Shown: positions 25,031 through 37,041 of the stretch, piece after piece
How the letters are laid out: the number at the start of each line of letters is the position of its first letter
How positions within the stretch are numbered: the first letter of the stretch is position 1
From: Sipunculus nudus
Lineage: Eukaryota > Annelida > Sipuncula > Golfingiida > Sipunculidae
Direction: 5' to 3'
DNA: 64,000 nucleotides
Assembly (NCBI GenBank): GCA_026874595.1
Contig: CM049322.1
Span: forward strand, 30,133,340-30,197,339
Made by a program: the position numbers and the translations under genes
Notes under the pieces: model-generated
Databases searched by the model: none
The model's input: the letters and a program-made list of their open reading frames with translations, nothing else
Told to the model about the DNA's origin: nothing

Positions 25031-25208
25031 GGGTCAAAACAAAATCGGGGCGCAGCAGTTCACATGTGACCCGAACATAATCCCAGGTTTCGTAAAATTC
25101 CGCCCAGCGGTTACGGAGGAGTTCTCCGGACACCTACGCCCCGGCGGCGGCGGCAGTGGCGTGCAGCTGAAAACATAGTATCCGCAAAACTCTGTTTTGG
25201 CGGATACA

Positions 25209-25992
25209 ATTAATGTGTGAGATTTAAGAATTTGGCCCAGTGGTTTTTGAGAGGAAGATCATTGTAGCCACTGAGCTAAAATGGGCTGTTATCGCATATG
25301 ACTAAATTCAGCTTCCCATAACATAGCCAAAAGTCACTGAAAAGAGACCATTTGAACAAACTTCGGAAAGCACTACCCTAGGATCATATCTGTGCGATAT
25401 TAAACATTTTGGCCATATGGTTTCAGAGAAAAAGTTTTTTGTAGCCCTCAGTGAGATACAGGCACTAATGACCCTCTACAAAAAAGGCCGATGCAGGTGG
25501 CGCCACCAATACCTCAATTTCAGATATGACCTATGTGACCAACATTGGCATAAAATTTGGTGATGATAGCTAAAGCCATTTCTGAGATTTAAATTTTAAT
25601 ATGCTTTTTTGCACAGTTAACAAAGTTCAACCTCCTGTATCTTGGCCAAAAATCTCCCAACTAAAACCATTCGAACAAACTTGTGAAAGATTGTTCCAGG
25701 GATCATTTCTGTGAAATATTGGACAATTTGGCTTGACAGTTTCGGAGAAGAAGATTTTTAAAGCTTTTTTAGCTTTTTCCCTATAAAATCTAAGAAAATG
25801 CAGTTAGAAAAAAAAATAAACGAAATCCGATATAGTTTTTTGGATGACTGATTATTTGCCAAAAATTTGGTGATGCTAGCTCCTGCCATTTTTGAGATAG
25901 CTATGGTTAACATACAGACGACGCACGACACACGACGCATGACAGACGACGGACGACGCAGCACCATCGCATAAGCTCACAGGTTCGCTAAA
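25209..25992 (-). repeat. Right part of family B after the C insertion
   Basis: B blocks resume with ATTAATGTGTGAGATTTAAG, then a palindrome module at 25496-25507, then the ACGACGCACGAC microsatellite and the terminal motif. No gene is present. The open frame through 25758-25967 reads the microsatellite. Confidence 0.7.
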
Positions 25993-27515
25993 AAGCAGAG
26001 TTTTTCAGATGGCTAATTTTTTGCATTAAATTACTAGCTCCAGTTGTTATTGAAATAGTATGGGTTAATGACGATGGCAGATGAAGCCAAACCATTGCAT
26101 TAGCTCAAAGGTTCGCTAAAAATTACTATAGATGCATATTGAATACAAAATTATAATACAGATACATCTCACTGATGGCAAAATCTTGAATTAATTTGAC
26201 TATGGATACCAATTATTTATAATCCATGTACAGCCATCTTTATATACCACCTGAGAGCTGTATACCTGTGATTGTAAACATTGCCCAGCATGAGGAATAT
26301 CTAAAATTATAAATCTACATTTTTTAAAAGCTTTTAAAAAACATTCTTGGTAATATTAACCATAGATAACCTGAAATTCAAATGTCTAGAGGCATGATGT
26401 AACGGAAGCTGATAAACTGGTGCCAGGCTAGATGTATCTCCTTCACACAGCTAACATATATGGTAAAATGACTCAATTCAATCTTCATAATTCAGCCAAA
26501 ATTCATTCTTTGGAACCATAAAAGACAATTATTATAAGAATTATTCAGGGGATTATTCCTGTAAAATATTAAACAAATTGGCCTCAGTGGCGTCAGTCAA
26601 AAAACATTTTGCAGGTTTATAACTCATATGGAACAATACATGCAGCAAATTGGCTAAATTAAGCTTCCCATAACTCAGCCAAAAATTACTGAACCAAAGC
26701 CGTTTGAACAAACTTGAATTATCAATATAAGGATAATTTATGTGTTAGATTTAAGAATTTGCCCAGTGGTTCTTGAGAAGAAGATCTTTGTAGCCACTGA
26801 GCTAAAATGGGCTGTTATGGCATATGACTAAATTCAGCTTCCCATAACTCAGCCAAAAGTGACTGAACTGAGACCATTTGAACAAACTTCAGAAAGCACT
26901 ACCCTAGGATCATTTCTATGCGATATAAAAGAATTTGGCCATACGGTTTCAGAGAAGAAGTTATTTGTAGCCGTCAGTATGATACGGGCACTGATGACCC
27001 CCGTACAAAAAAGGTCGATGCAGGTGGCGCCACCAATACCTCAATTTCAGATATGTCTCATGGGAACAACCTTGGCATAAAATTTGGTGATGATAGCTCC
27101 ATCCTTTTCTGAGATTGTAATTTTAGTATGCTTTTATGGACAGATGACTAAGTTCAACTTCCTGTAACTCAGCCAAAAATCACCGAACTCAAACCATTCG
27201 GACAAACTTGAGAAAGATTGTTCAAGGAATCATTTCTGTGAAATATTGGACAATTTTGCTGAACAGTTATAGAGAAGAAGATTTTTAAAGCTTTTTTTAG
27301 CTTTTTCCCTATAAAATCTAAGAAAATGCAGTTAGCCGAAAAGTAAGCAAAATCCGATATAGTTTTTTAGATGACTAATATTTTGTATAAAATTTCGTGA
27401 TGCTACCTCTTGCCGTTTTCAAGATAGTATGGGTTAACGTACAGATGACGGACAACGGCCGACAGCCGTCGGACGACGCCACACCATCGCATGAGCTCAC
27501 AGGTTCACTAAAAAA
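25993..27515 (-). repeat. Outer family B remnants with two more right ends
   Basis: A B-type right end (GCTCAAAGGTTCGCTAAAAA) closes near 26118 and another (GCTCACAGGTTCACTAAAAA) near 27498-27517. Between them are B blocks and a palindrome module at 27023. The left ends of these outer copies are not in the window or are lost. The last end abuts directly the broken reverse transcriptase frame of the LINE to the right. Confidence 0.65.
27023..27117 (+). other. GGTGGCGCCACC / 76 nt / GAGATTG module, family B copy
   Basis: The palindrome is at 27023-27034 and GAGATTG starts at 27111, a spacing of 76 nt. The same spacing holds at 18189. The spacer has GGCATAAAATTTGG at the place where family C has ATGCAAAATTTTGG. 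Confidence 0.75.
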
Positions 27516-27517
27516 TG

Positions 27518-29118
27518 TGCTCTAAGCACGATCTATTTTCTCTGAAACCATTTTGCTCCTCAACTAAGATGTTATGATTATCTAAGTACTTCATAAGACG
27601 CCTGTTCAAAATACTCCCATAGACTTTTGCAATACAACATAACAAACTAACACCCCTATAGTTCATTGGCACCCTAGGGTCATTGACACTTGACTTCAAG
27701 ATCGGAATTACCATTAAATCAGCCCATACAGAAGGAACTATTCCATAATCAAATACCATATTAAAGAAACTGTGTAATGCTTTAGTGACTATAGCATTTT
27801 TCAGAACATCATAAGGAATCTCATCAATCCCTTTTTAGCTTATTAATTACACTTTCTACTTCATCATAAGTAATAATTGTATTTATTTCCTGGTTACCCA
27901 TTATATGGGTCAATCATATCATTCTCTATACATGACATAAAATGTTTTATTTGTTCTGCAAAATTTTGATTGTTAATAGGAGACTCATTTATACCCGCAT
28001 ATAATTTTTCAAAATCAGATTTCCATTTACCCAACACACTTACCTCATCATATACAATATGATTGTCTGTGTCATATACCTCAAATGGAATACGATTCTT
28101 ACGGGGAGGACCTAATCGCTTAATTTATTGCCAAAAAAGCTGAGAGTTGTGCACCTGTAACTGCTCAATCCTGAACATTCTGTCCCTTCGATATTGTCTC
28201 TCATTATATCTGAATTTTCGATCAAAAAGAGCAGATTTTTTCTTAAAAGCTTCTAGAAGTTCTTTCCTCTCTTTTCCAGCACTAACACATTTTCTATATT
28301 CCTTTTCAGCCTTTCTTTTATCTTTAAACAATGCATCTAATTCATCATTCAAAAATGGTTTTACTCTGCGTTTGTTTTTTATACAATCATTTCGTACCAG
28401 AAGATCATTCATTTCATTACTAACCATGGACTTATAACAGCACAATATGCATTATCAACGGATGCCTGTGAATCTTTAGCATCTTCAATAATATTTATGG
28501 CTTCTAATATATCATGCATTACGTGTTTAGACTTCATAAAGTTAGTGGGTATATATATTCCTGAAATTAAACTTTATTTTTGCCTCTCGTTTCTTTTGTA
28601 TGTGTGTATGATCTATATTAACTCCAATATCAATATGGACTTCTACAAGAGAATGATCTGGTATCAGAGATTTTCCTCCAACTAGATACATTATTGTTTT
28701 CTATAAAATCAGAGCATGGTGACACAGAAAAATATATAAAGTCCTTCAATTTATGCTGTGGAACCAAAATGTAATCTACTACAGATCTGCCTTTAGATGA
28801 TATGCATGTAAAATTATTTTGCAAGTTATTTATCCTTCCATTAACTATACAAAATTTTGATTTATGTAAAAATTCAATCAACGCTGCTCTGTGCTGATTT
28901 TTGTTAAAATCAATAACTTGTCTCTTAGGAATATCATCAATACCTTCAATCATATCAAGTGAGTCCCCCACTCTACTGTTAAGGTCTCCACAAATTATAA
29001 AATGATCAACATTAATGTGTATGTATATCTGATTTAATAAATGTTCATAGAAACTATTTGAATCACTACCCGAGACACTGTTTTCTGGTGGTAGATACAT
29101 CGAGCATATAATAATGCT
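27518..29118 (-). pseudogene. LINE ORF2: endonuclease C-terminal part, linker, start of RT
   Basis: From the right: YLPPENSVSGSDS, then IICGDLNSRVGD (GDxN motif of APE-type endonucleases) and VVDYILVP; then a basic linker rich in Lys and Arg (28125-28445, with KRKAEKEYRKC); then, after frame breaks, KRLGPPRKNRIPFEVYD; then WADLMVIPILK, NYRGVSLLC and EEQNGFRENRSC, the N-terminal fingers region of a non-LTR reverse transcriptase. The catalytic FADD box would lie further on and is missing. Frameshifts near 27830, 28130 and 28680 make it non-functional. Confidence 0.82.
29108..29118 (+). repeat. Target site duplication of foldback-like element (left)
   Basis: ATAATAATGCT here equals 34807-34817. 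On the minus strand, joining the two sides gives a continuous reading ...KLSIIICSMYLPPEN, which restores the endonuclease. Confidence 0.82.
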
Positions 29119-29217
29119 ACGCTCCCCGAGGCAGGGGAAATCTTGTGCTTCTAAATAAGCAACTGATTTTCACGCTGCCAGCTTTGACCGTTTATGCTAT
29201 ATTTAGACAGGCTCTAG

Positions 29218-29436
29218 GACAACTACCCCCCAGACAATTACCCCCCGGACAATTACCCCCCGACAATTACCCCCTGGACAATTACCCCCCAGGCATTTAC
29301 CCCCCGGACAATTACCCTCCAGGACAATTACCCCCTTGGACAACTACCCCCGAGATAACTACCCCCCAGACAATTACCCCCCCGGTACAATTACCCCCCA
29401 GACAACTACCTCCCGGACAACTACCCCCATGGTATA
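29218..29436 (+). repeat. Minisatellite arm, ACAATTACCCCCC units (left)
   Basis: About 15 units of 14-16 bp. The order of variants (TTGGACAACTACCCCCGAGA and following) is the same as in the reverse complement of 34001-34200, so the arms are copies of each other and not independent expansions. Confidence 0.88.
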
Positions 29437-29556
29437 ATAACACTTTTAAAGTATACATTGTTCAAACTAAAAGTAAAATATTCTGATTGTAAGTAAAACA
29501 AATACCGATGATAATATTTCAAACCAAGCATAGGTGCATACATTATGTATATTATA

Positions 29557-32500
29557 ACAAGGGACCTATGGGTCACTGTGCTCAGCTGACGTTAACCTTG
29601 AAGGTAAAAATCTAAAATAATATCAAATGGAGATAAAGTGTAAGATGAAGAGGTAATAAAGGCCATGGTTGGTTTATATGATTGGTTTGTATTGATGAGC
29701 AAGAAATTGTTGCAAAAAATATTTTGTGACCTGACCATGTGTTTCCTAATGTTAAAACTAAAGCATGTGAGCAGTTTGTGAACAAATGATCTGTACTATT
29801 ACCATGATCATTAGTTGTTTTTTCGATTAACTGTTGACATTTCAGTAGTTTACACATTTGTTCAATTGGATCTATTTTTTTTGTATAATATATATTATTA
29901 AATATATATGTATTTTTTTAATGAAATTTAGACAGTTGAAATAGAGCTAATAAACAACATAAAACAGGGCAAACAAAGCCTGATCTCAAATTCTGCTGAG
30001 GCAGGAAAATAATGAACAAATGTTTGTATTAAATCCTCATTTTTTAATCACATCAATTATTTTCTAATTTAAGTTTATATTTCTATACATTTCCAATTTA
30101 ACATATATATCTGAATATAAAAGTTGATTCATAATTCTCAACTGCATCATCATAAATCTCAATCTTGTCAGATAACACCACATCATGCATACAAATGTTT
30201 ATTTATTTTTTACCACAAAAATATATCTTTTAAATCTGCAAAACAATAAATATCTAAAAATAATACTTGATTTAGATTTCACAATTTTTAATTGTGTCTT
30301 TATTTATCCATAATGTGATTCATAATTTATAATAATTTAAGCATACTGATGGGTTCAATTATATTTGTTAAAATCATTTAAAAGAAAATTGATTTCTTTA
30401 AAAATGCTACATTACACAACATTGCATCTTCTTGATTACACCTTGAATTATTTTTTCAAGGAAAGTTTTTGCACATAGGAGTGGAAACAGCATTACAATT
30501 AAGGAGATACAGTGAAAACAACAACAATTACTGCATAACACTTGGTGGGTTGGGTTTGCGGGGGGGGGGGGGGGGGGGGGGGGATTGGGGTGGTGATATG
30601 AGAATAACTGTACACCTGTCACAGCAGGGGATCTCCCCCAGTGACTGTAACAAATCAGAAACCCTGGCATAGCTGACTTCCAGTGACCTGGAGTGGGACC
30701 CTGCATCTGTAATCAAAGCAAGTGACTACAGAGACCATTTGAAAAGCTAAGAGAAAATGGCCCAGCTTAAATGAACCTCTGTAAATTATAGAATAATGGA
30801 CATGAGCTAAAGCATATGGACTGTGTAATAAATGAAACCTTTGGCCTGAAACCATTTAGTGATGCACCAAGGGAAAAAATGGGCCTACAGTAAGTGTCAT
30901 ATAAAAGTTCCATTTCATAAACAAATAATGTGTGAAGGTAATTAAGTTTTCAAAAGTTAAATATATGGCCATATGAGTTAAAAATTAATCCCACAAAGTA
31001 TGACCAATATTCCTAATTTTAAAAACTAGGTTTAACAGTGTTATTCACACCTAGGCCCTGCCAATTTTAAGAGATATGAATGAAATGCTACCAAGTATTT
31101 ATATCTTCTTAAATCTTGTCAGTTAGCACTAACATTAGGTCCTTATATTTTACCATATTTGAATATTAGGATTAAATTCCAGAAAATTTTGTTCTTGAAA
31201 AAAATCAAAATTGTCCAAGTCTCGACAAAAAGAATTTTTTTAACAGAAAAATTATAAGCTTTGTCTTGTATAGTCCTGTGTATCGAAGCGGTGGGTTAGG
31301 GAGGGGTCTCTGTTGTTACTGTTCATCGCTGAAAAAATGTGAAATTATAAGATTCATCTTGTTTAGAGTACAGTACTATCTTGATTAAATGATGTTATAT
31401 TCCTGAAAAAAAGTCTCAGCCATTCTTATTTTAAGTGAGTAAATATATATCCTGATTTTTTACAAAGTGCATTATGTTTGGGCCTGTAACTTCAACAAAT
31501 TATGCAATACTAACCGAAATTTTGGTATGTACATAGGAAATGTATGGAAGAATATGAATATTTACAATTACATCTACCAGGTAAACAAAAGTAGGGTCAT
31601 GATGCTAGAAAATACAAATACATTAAGGCTTCTAAAAAACTTCAATAGCTAGACTAATTTTTAAGCTTATACTTTCAAATTCAAAATTCATCAGATTAAA
31701 TCCACATGTAAACTGGCTGTGAAAATTAAATCAAATGTACTTATAAGAAAAAAACGTGACATGGTCAATTTAGGCAATATTAAGGTACCTATTTTTTATT
31801 TTTGCTAATATTTTAAAAAATTTAACAGATTTTGATCTAATTTTGGGTATACAATTTAATTTTGATTAATTAAAGATATATTACTGGAAAAAAGTCCATA
31901 GCTTTAAAATGTTTTGTTTTAAGTGATCAAATATCTTTCCTGATGTTTTTACAAAATGCATTATGTTTGAGCCCATAACTTTTTTAAATCATATAATACA
32001 GACCTTATTTCTGACATGTACATAGGAACTATATAGAGGAATATTTATGGTAAATATGAGGAAAAACAGGTGAGTGGTTTCGTTGTTAGGCTGTCCTGAA
32101 ATGTGAAAATAGGTTTTTAATAAAAAATTGAGGTTTTTCCTTAATTTCTCAAAGGAACAAAGTCGCAAAGACCCAGTTTTAAGCTTGGTAGGAGATCTTG
32201 GGGACATCTAACATTATGCCAACAACCTTGGAAGCATAGAGAGCTGCACTGAATGACCAACAGTGACCACAGTGGACTGCTTGACAATGTAAGGGAATAC
32301 AACAAGAGCCTCCAAAAAAATTCAATAACTAGCCTAATTTTGCAGCTTTTATTTTCAAATTTCAGATTTTAACAGATTAAATCCTTATTTGTACATGCTG
32401 TGAAAATTAGATCCACAGAACTTACAGGAAAAAAACGTGCCATGGTCAAAGTTGGGCAAAATTTAAGGTACCAATTTTTTATTTTTGTTAATATTTTAAA

Positions 32501-33745
32501 AAATTTAAAAGATTTTGATCTAATTTTGGGTATATAATTTAATTTTGATAAAATAAAGTTATATTACTGGAAAAAAAGTCCATAGCTTTAACATGTCTTG
32601 TGTTAAGTGATCAAATATCTTTCCTGATTTTTTCCAAAATGCATTATGTTTGGGTCCATAACTTTTTTAAATTATATAATACAGACCTAATTTCTGGCAT
32701 GTACATAGGAACTATATAGAGGAATATTTATGGTAAATATGAGGAAAAACAGATGAGTGGTTTCAATATTAGGCAGTCCTGAAGTGTGAAAATAGGTTTT
32801 TAATAAAAAATTGAGGTTTTTCCTTAATTTCTCAAAGGAACAAAGTCGCAAAGACCCAGTTTTCGGCTAAGTAGGAGATCTTGGGGGTTCTTACATTATG
32901 CTGAATTTTGGATTCCTAGGTCTTACGGTTTCAAAACGTGCCACATCTACGGACGGACGGACAGACGGACAGACGGACGGACGACGGACATTGGACCACG
33001 ACTATAGCTCAGATGACTTATAGTCAGCTGAGCTAAAAATCAATAACTAGCTTAATTTTCAAGCTTTTATTTTCAAATTTCAGATTTAGACAAACTAAAT
33101 ATTTATGTTTACATGCTGTGAAAATTAAATCAATGGTGCTTACAGGAAAAAACGTGCCATGGTCAAAGTTGGGCAAAATTTAAGGTACTGATTTTTTTTT
33201 TTAAGCTAATAACTTAAAAAATTTACAAAATTCAGATCTAATTTTCGGTAAACAATTGAATCTTAATTAAACATATTTATATACTTGAGAAAATAGACTC
33301 TAGTTTCAAAATTTTTCATGTTAAGTGAGTTATTATTTTTCCTGATTTTTTACAAAGTCCATTATGTTTGGGCCCATAACTTAAAGAATTTATACTTTAC
33401 AGACTTAATTTCTTGCATGTACATAGGAACTATATAGAGGAATATTTATGGTAAATATAAAGAAAAACAGATGAGGGGTTTTGATATTAGGCAGTCCTGA
33501 AGTGTGAAAATAGGATTTTAATAAAAAATTCAGGTTTTTCATTAATTTCTCAAAGGAATAAAGTCGCAAAGACCCAGTTTTCAGCTTGGTAGGAGATCTT
33601 TGGGACATCTAACATTATGCTGAATTTTGGATTCCTAGGTCTTATGGTTTCAAAACGTGCCACATCTACGGACGGAAGGACGGCACGATAGACGACGGAC
33701 AATGGACCACGACTATAGCTCAGATGACTTATAGTCAGCTGAGCT
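29557..33745 (-). mobile_element. Family A element inside the foldback-like element
   Basis: The left end is ACAAGGGACCTATGGGTCAC and then GCTCAGCTGACG; the right end is TATAGTCAGCTGAGCTATAA at about 33729-33750. It resembles the element at 12020-13888 closely over its left 1.2 kb. It contains an endonuclease relic, a poly-G tract of about 24 G (30559-30583), and an additional solitary right end near 33010-33038 whose left partner I cannot find. The stretch 30741-33036 is inserted or duplicated A interior; 31255-31340 has a short GC-rich patch I do not recognise. Confidence 0.72.
29612..29865 (-). pseudogene. Relic of Helentron endonuclease C-terminus
   Basis: The minus frame reads LLKCQQLIEKTTNDHGNSTD, HLFTNCSH and GHKIFFATIS. 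It is a near-twin of the relic at 12132-12335 and homologous to the C-terminus of the endonuclease at 62.3-62.9 kb. The catalytic Asp before His is lost. Confidence 0.75.
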
Positions 33746-34000
33746 ATAAACAGAAAAAAATCCATCACATAAAGTTTTCATAAACCAAAATACCATTCAT
33801 TCTGATCCATTCTTACCAGTCTCTGTAAGTAATATCATAATAAGTAATAGCATGATATTATTATCTAAAGTGATTTTCCTTTTATTTTTTGTTTGCAATT
33901 AATTTTATTTATTTCATTGGGATTCTGTGCTACTCATTAGCAACACAGAACATATTTAAATATATAACGTGTACTTTAAATGTGTGATTTATACCATTGG

Positions 34001-34200
34001 GTTAATTGTCCAGGGGGTAGTTGTCCGGGGGGTAATTGTACCAGGGGGTAATTGTCTGGGGGGTAGTTGTCTCGGGGGTAGTTGTCCAAGGGGGTAATTG
34101 TCCTGGGGGGTAATTGTCCGGGGGTAATTGTCTGGGGGGGTAATTGTCCAGGGGGTTATTGTTGGGGGGTAATTGTCCAGGGGGTAGTTGTCCTGTTGCC
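34001..34200 (-). repeat. Minisatellite arm (right, inverted)
   Basis: GGGGGGTAATTGTCC-type units of 14-16 bp, the reverse complement of the left arm and in matching unit order. Confidence 0.88.
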
Positions 34201-34806
34201 ATTTAGACACCAGGTGGCGGTTCATTGTCCGCTGAAAAATACATGCGTATGATGTGACAAGCAGCCAACCAGATGCCGATTAACAAACACTCGACAGGCA
34301 TCCTGGCTCCGCCCATAGCTGCGCTTCAAGCGCCACTTGATGAGTTTACGGTCGAATAATTTTAATTGCCCTCTCTGCATTCTCGCATCATCCACCGATT
34401 CGATTATGACATTATGACTGTGTTAGCGTAGCCATGTATCTGTTGTCTGCAGAACTGAAACCAGAAAGCGAGGTGTGCAAGCAGCCTTTGTTGTTACGTT
34501 TCGTTTTTATTACAGCTCACTGGCCGGGCATCCTATGTGCCCAAGGCCCTAAGCAAACCACATCTGGGGCAATTCTCTCTGAGCCTGTGGCCTGTTACCG
34601 GGGCGATTTGTCAATCAAAATGAAATGAACATGATTGGCTCCGTGTATTCCTCGCTTGGCTGTGTCTTCCAGCACAGAGTCTCACCTGATTGGACAAAAA
34701 TACAGTGCTCCCCTCTGGTGTAGCAATTCAGGATATGAGGTCATAACAAACAGCGCTTACGATATAGGTACTAGGCCTATAGTCAAAGCGCTGTGTAAAG
34801 AGCGTA
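34201..34806. repeat. Unique right flank of the foldback-like element
   Basis: About 600 bp outside the right arm, richer in GC than the surroundings, with no recognised gene. It ends GCGCTGTGTAAAGAGCGT, directly followed by the target duplication. The left arm has only about 100 bp outside it, so the element is asymmetric. Confidence 0.5.
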
Positions 34807-34817
34807 ATAATAATGCT

Positions 34818-35175
34818 CAATTTACTATGTTTATTTTGCATCTGTAACACCAAAATTCCGTCTACTGACTTATCAATTACTGACACAACAAAATCTGAAT
34901 GAATGGGTGTCTTGACAAATAATCCCACACCTCCAGAGGTTTTTGGTGCTTTCTTATGTCTACATTCCCAATTATGTCCATACCAAGTATATCAAGGAAT
35001 ATTTAGTATTTCATCATATGAAAGGTGAGTTTCATTTATGCTTATCAGATAAGCTACAGTTTTAACAATAATATTTTTCCTTAATTCATGATTGTTAATA
35101 GTCCAACCTGCTACATTAAGGTGACAAATTTTCAAAACAGATCTAGCCTCCAAATAAGAAATTCCATCGGACCAG
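34818..35175 (-). pseudogene. LINE ORF2: endonuclease N-terminal part
   Basis: The minus frame reads LKICHLNVAGWTINNHELRK, then LISINETHL (the N/E residues of the metal site), YTWYGHNWECRHKKAP, TSGGVGLFVK and SVIDKSVDGILVLQ. These are the first four conserved blocks of an APE-type LINE endonuclease, and they continue at 29107 after the foldback insertion. A TGA stop interrupts the frame just before YTWYGHN (about 34990). The start of ORF2 is not clear; the bases up to about 35261 are the end of the ORF1-ORF2 interval. Confidence 0.85.
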
Positions 35176-35261
35176 GAACTGTCCTACATGGGCACCTCAG
35201 TCTGTTGCTCGTCATTGGACACCATCTCACCATCACTGGCTGTGTTTACTATCACTGGCTG

Positions 35262-35264
35262 TAA
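35262..35264 (+). repeat. TAA target duplication (left) of PIF/Harbinger-like MITE
   Basis: TAA here and at 37039-37041 flank the inverted repeats of the element between them. Confidence 0.7.
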
Positions 35265-37038
35265 GGCCAGACTTTTTCAATTTTTCGGTTTACAAACCCG
35301 CCGACCTCCGATTTCCTCATTTCAGAAAAAAAATAAAATTGGCATTTTGACTTTTTTTCCTTTTATATTACGTCGCCTAATCCAGCACAGTTGTTGACAA
35401 ATGAATTGTTTAGTGACCATGTGTATTAGATCACCTCAAACGTTAGAACTCTTATTATTGGCTAATAAGGTCACTTTCGTAATGACAGTTGGAGGGTTTA
35501 AGCCAATCAAAATAGGGTATCCTTTGGCCATAAATGCATTTGATTGGCCATCAAGTAGTCAAAAGATTCAGCAGGGAAATTGAGAATTCTTGGAGAGTTT
35601 TCAAAGTTCGTTTTCTGCACTACAGTGCATTTTCAAACCAGCGTTTAGGTCATATTTGTTAAACATATTTGTTATAGATATATGTGTAAGAAAAGAAAAT
35701 TAGTTTGGTTGCATAGCGGCTTTACCAGCTTGCCACTGTTCATAACTTGCTGGATATACACACAAATTTACTTCTTAAGACTAATTATTGCACTCAAAGT
35801 CAGACGCTATTAATTTCTGCGAATTGGCTAAGTTTCACAAGTTTACTCTTAAAAATATTATAACTTGTCAAAACTTAAAAATGTAGTCTTGTAACGCTTA
35901 AAAGAAAATTACTGAACAGATGAAATTATATACTGCATGAGGTCGTCATGTACTCTTTGAAAACTCCAGGAATTCTCAGGGTTTCTGCAGTATTTCCGAC
36001 TATCTGTAGTCTTAGTGGCGCGGTTGTATGTGAAGCGTTCCAGCGCGTCGGCTTTGCGGATATTTTTATAGTCAAAACAAAGGCAAGCTAAAATGAAAGC
36101 CATTTAAAATGCAGAAACTTTGAAAGGATTCATTTAATTGTTCCAAACGGATGTGATGGAAGCTTTGATGTGTATGGACGCCGAAAAGCAATTCCGGACT
36201 GACAGTGGCCAAGTGACGGCATATTAAAATGAGTACGGTACGTACTGTCACGGCCATGGTAGGAAATGCAGATGAATAAATAAAGATTATTAATACTTTT
36301 GAAAATTTTAAAATAGTTGAATAATTCAATGTGATCTCCAATGGAAACCTCACTTTATTAGCAGTTGTTGTATATTCAAAGGACTGTCAAACATGCGCAA
36401 CACCAAAAAGGAAAGGTCATGGTCATGAATCAAACAACTCGCGTTCCATGTTGTTGACATTTGATTAAGAATAGGCGAATAGCTGCAAGTCGCATATTGT
36501 CATTGTTATTGTCATTCACGACTGAAAAATAAAAACTGCAGTCTATCAAGCTAGCAGTGAATATTTAGTTTATCCTTGCATATCTGACAAAAAATATATT
36601 TTATATTTGTATAAGTGTTTGACTGGTCTTTAATTTGTAAAACTTTATAAAATAGGCAGTTCACTTGGCAAGGACAGTGACTGAATTTTTATTTCAGGTG
36701 TGTATGAAATCATAAGTTTTACTGTTTAAACTTTTATTTGTCATTAATTTACCTTCAATGACATTTGAATGGCTTGAAATAACATGGCACACGCAAGATT
36801 CATGTGGAAAACTCAAGAGGAGGATGATAATATTTTAATTTTTATATATTATTTTATATATTTTATACAGGTTTATATAGAGCCATTTAAATATGAATTT
36901 TATAACCCAACTGTACAATACAGGATTCAGGAACACCAGTATCCAGGTTTGTTCCAATTTTTTTTTTTTTTTTCCTACCTCCTACCTATCACTTTTGTCA
37001 ATCATGTTTGTAAACCAAAGAATTAAAAAAGTCTGGCC
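35265..37038. mobile_element. PIF/Harbinger-like non-autonomous DNA transposon
   Basis: A 1774-bp insertion in the LINE between ORF1 and ORF2. Its ends are inverted repeats of about 33 bp: GGCCAGACTTTTTCAATTTT at left, and the reverse complement of the right end begins GGCCAGACTTTTTTAATTCT; both continue to GGTTTACAAAC. A 3-bp TAA duplication flanks them. A TWA target site and GGCC-type ends fit PIF/Harbinger; the superfamily is inferred because no transposase is encoded. The interior is unrelated to any other repeat in the window. Confidence 0.78.
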
Positions 37039-37041
37039 TAA

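Larger units (their letters stand above)
22869..25208 (-). mobile_element. Family C Helentron-like element inserted in B
   Basis: The left end reads CTAGAATACGG, a hairpin (GTAGTC 22880-22885 with GACTAC 22893-22898) and GCATCCGCC; the right end is CAAAACTCTGTTTTGG, itself a hairpin, and GGCGGATAC at 25199-25207. The empty site is present at 5475-5490 and at 55660-55675 (GAGGATAATTAATG), so insertion was between two A (T on the minus strand) without duplication. The interior is an array of palindrome modules with a 559-bp higher-order period. The ~70-aa open frames on both strands are by-products. Confidence 0.82.
18488..25992 (-). mobile_element. Family B element carrying an A and a C element
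   Basis: The left end has the AGGCCT/AGGCCT hairpin (18492-18505) and GCGAACCTGTGC; the right end is GCTCACAGGTTCGCTAAAAA at about 25975-25993. The host B text reads TATAAAATTTAAG before and GCAGAGTTTTTCAGATGG after, continuous in another copy at about 51587-51612. Interior parts: 33-bp minisatellite (19078-19172), an A element (19764-22471), a C element (22869-25208), and palindrome modules including 25496. No protein is encoded. Confidence 0.75.
29119..34806. mobile_element. Foldback-like element with inverted minisatellite arms
   Basis: The insertion is bounded by an 11-bp duplication and starts ACGCTC and ends GAGCGT. Each side holds an array of 14-16 bp units (ACAATTACCCCCCGG type), in inverted orientation and in the same unit-by-unit register. 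A family A element (29557-33745) sits in the middle; without it the element is about 1.5 kb. Tandem repeats inside inverted arms together with 8-11 bp duplications are typical of foldback elements and some MULE-like transposons. No transposase is present. The proline-rich open frames on both arms are translations of the array. Confidence 0.7.

Noticed and set aside
23385-25080. Repeated ~70-aa open frames on both strands that look like a gene family
   Set aside because: They are translations of the 279/559-bp tandem module; frames exist on both strands, begin at the same repeated ATG and have no independent codon signal.
28147-28437. 96-aa plus-strand frame with Ser/Leu-rich sequence
   Set aside because: It is the complement of the Lys/Arg-rich linker of LINE ORF2 on the minus strand.
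29145-29486. Proline-rich repetitive proteins (PPGQLPP, DNYPP) on the arms of the foldback-like element
   Set aside because: The repeats are 14-16 bp units not divisible by three in a regular way, present in inverted copies and read in several frames; they are minisatellite translations.
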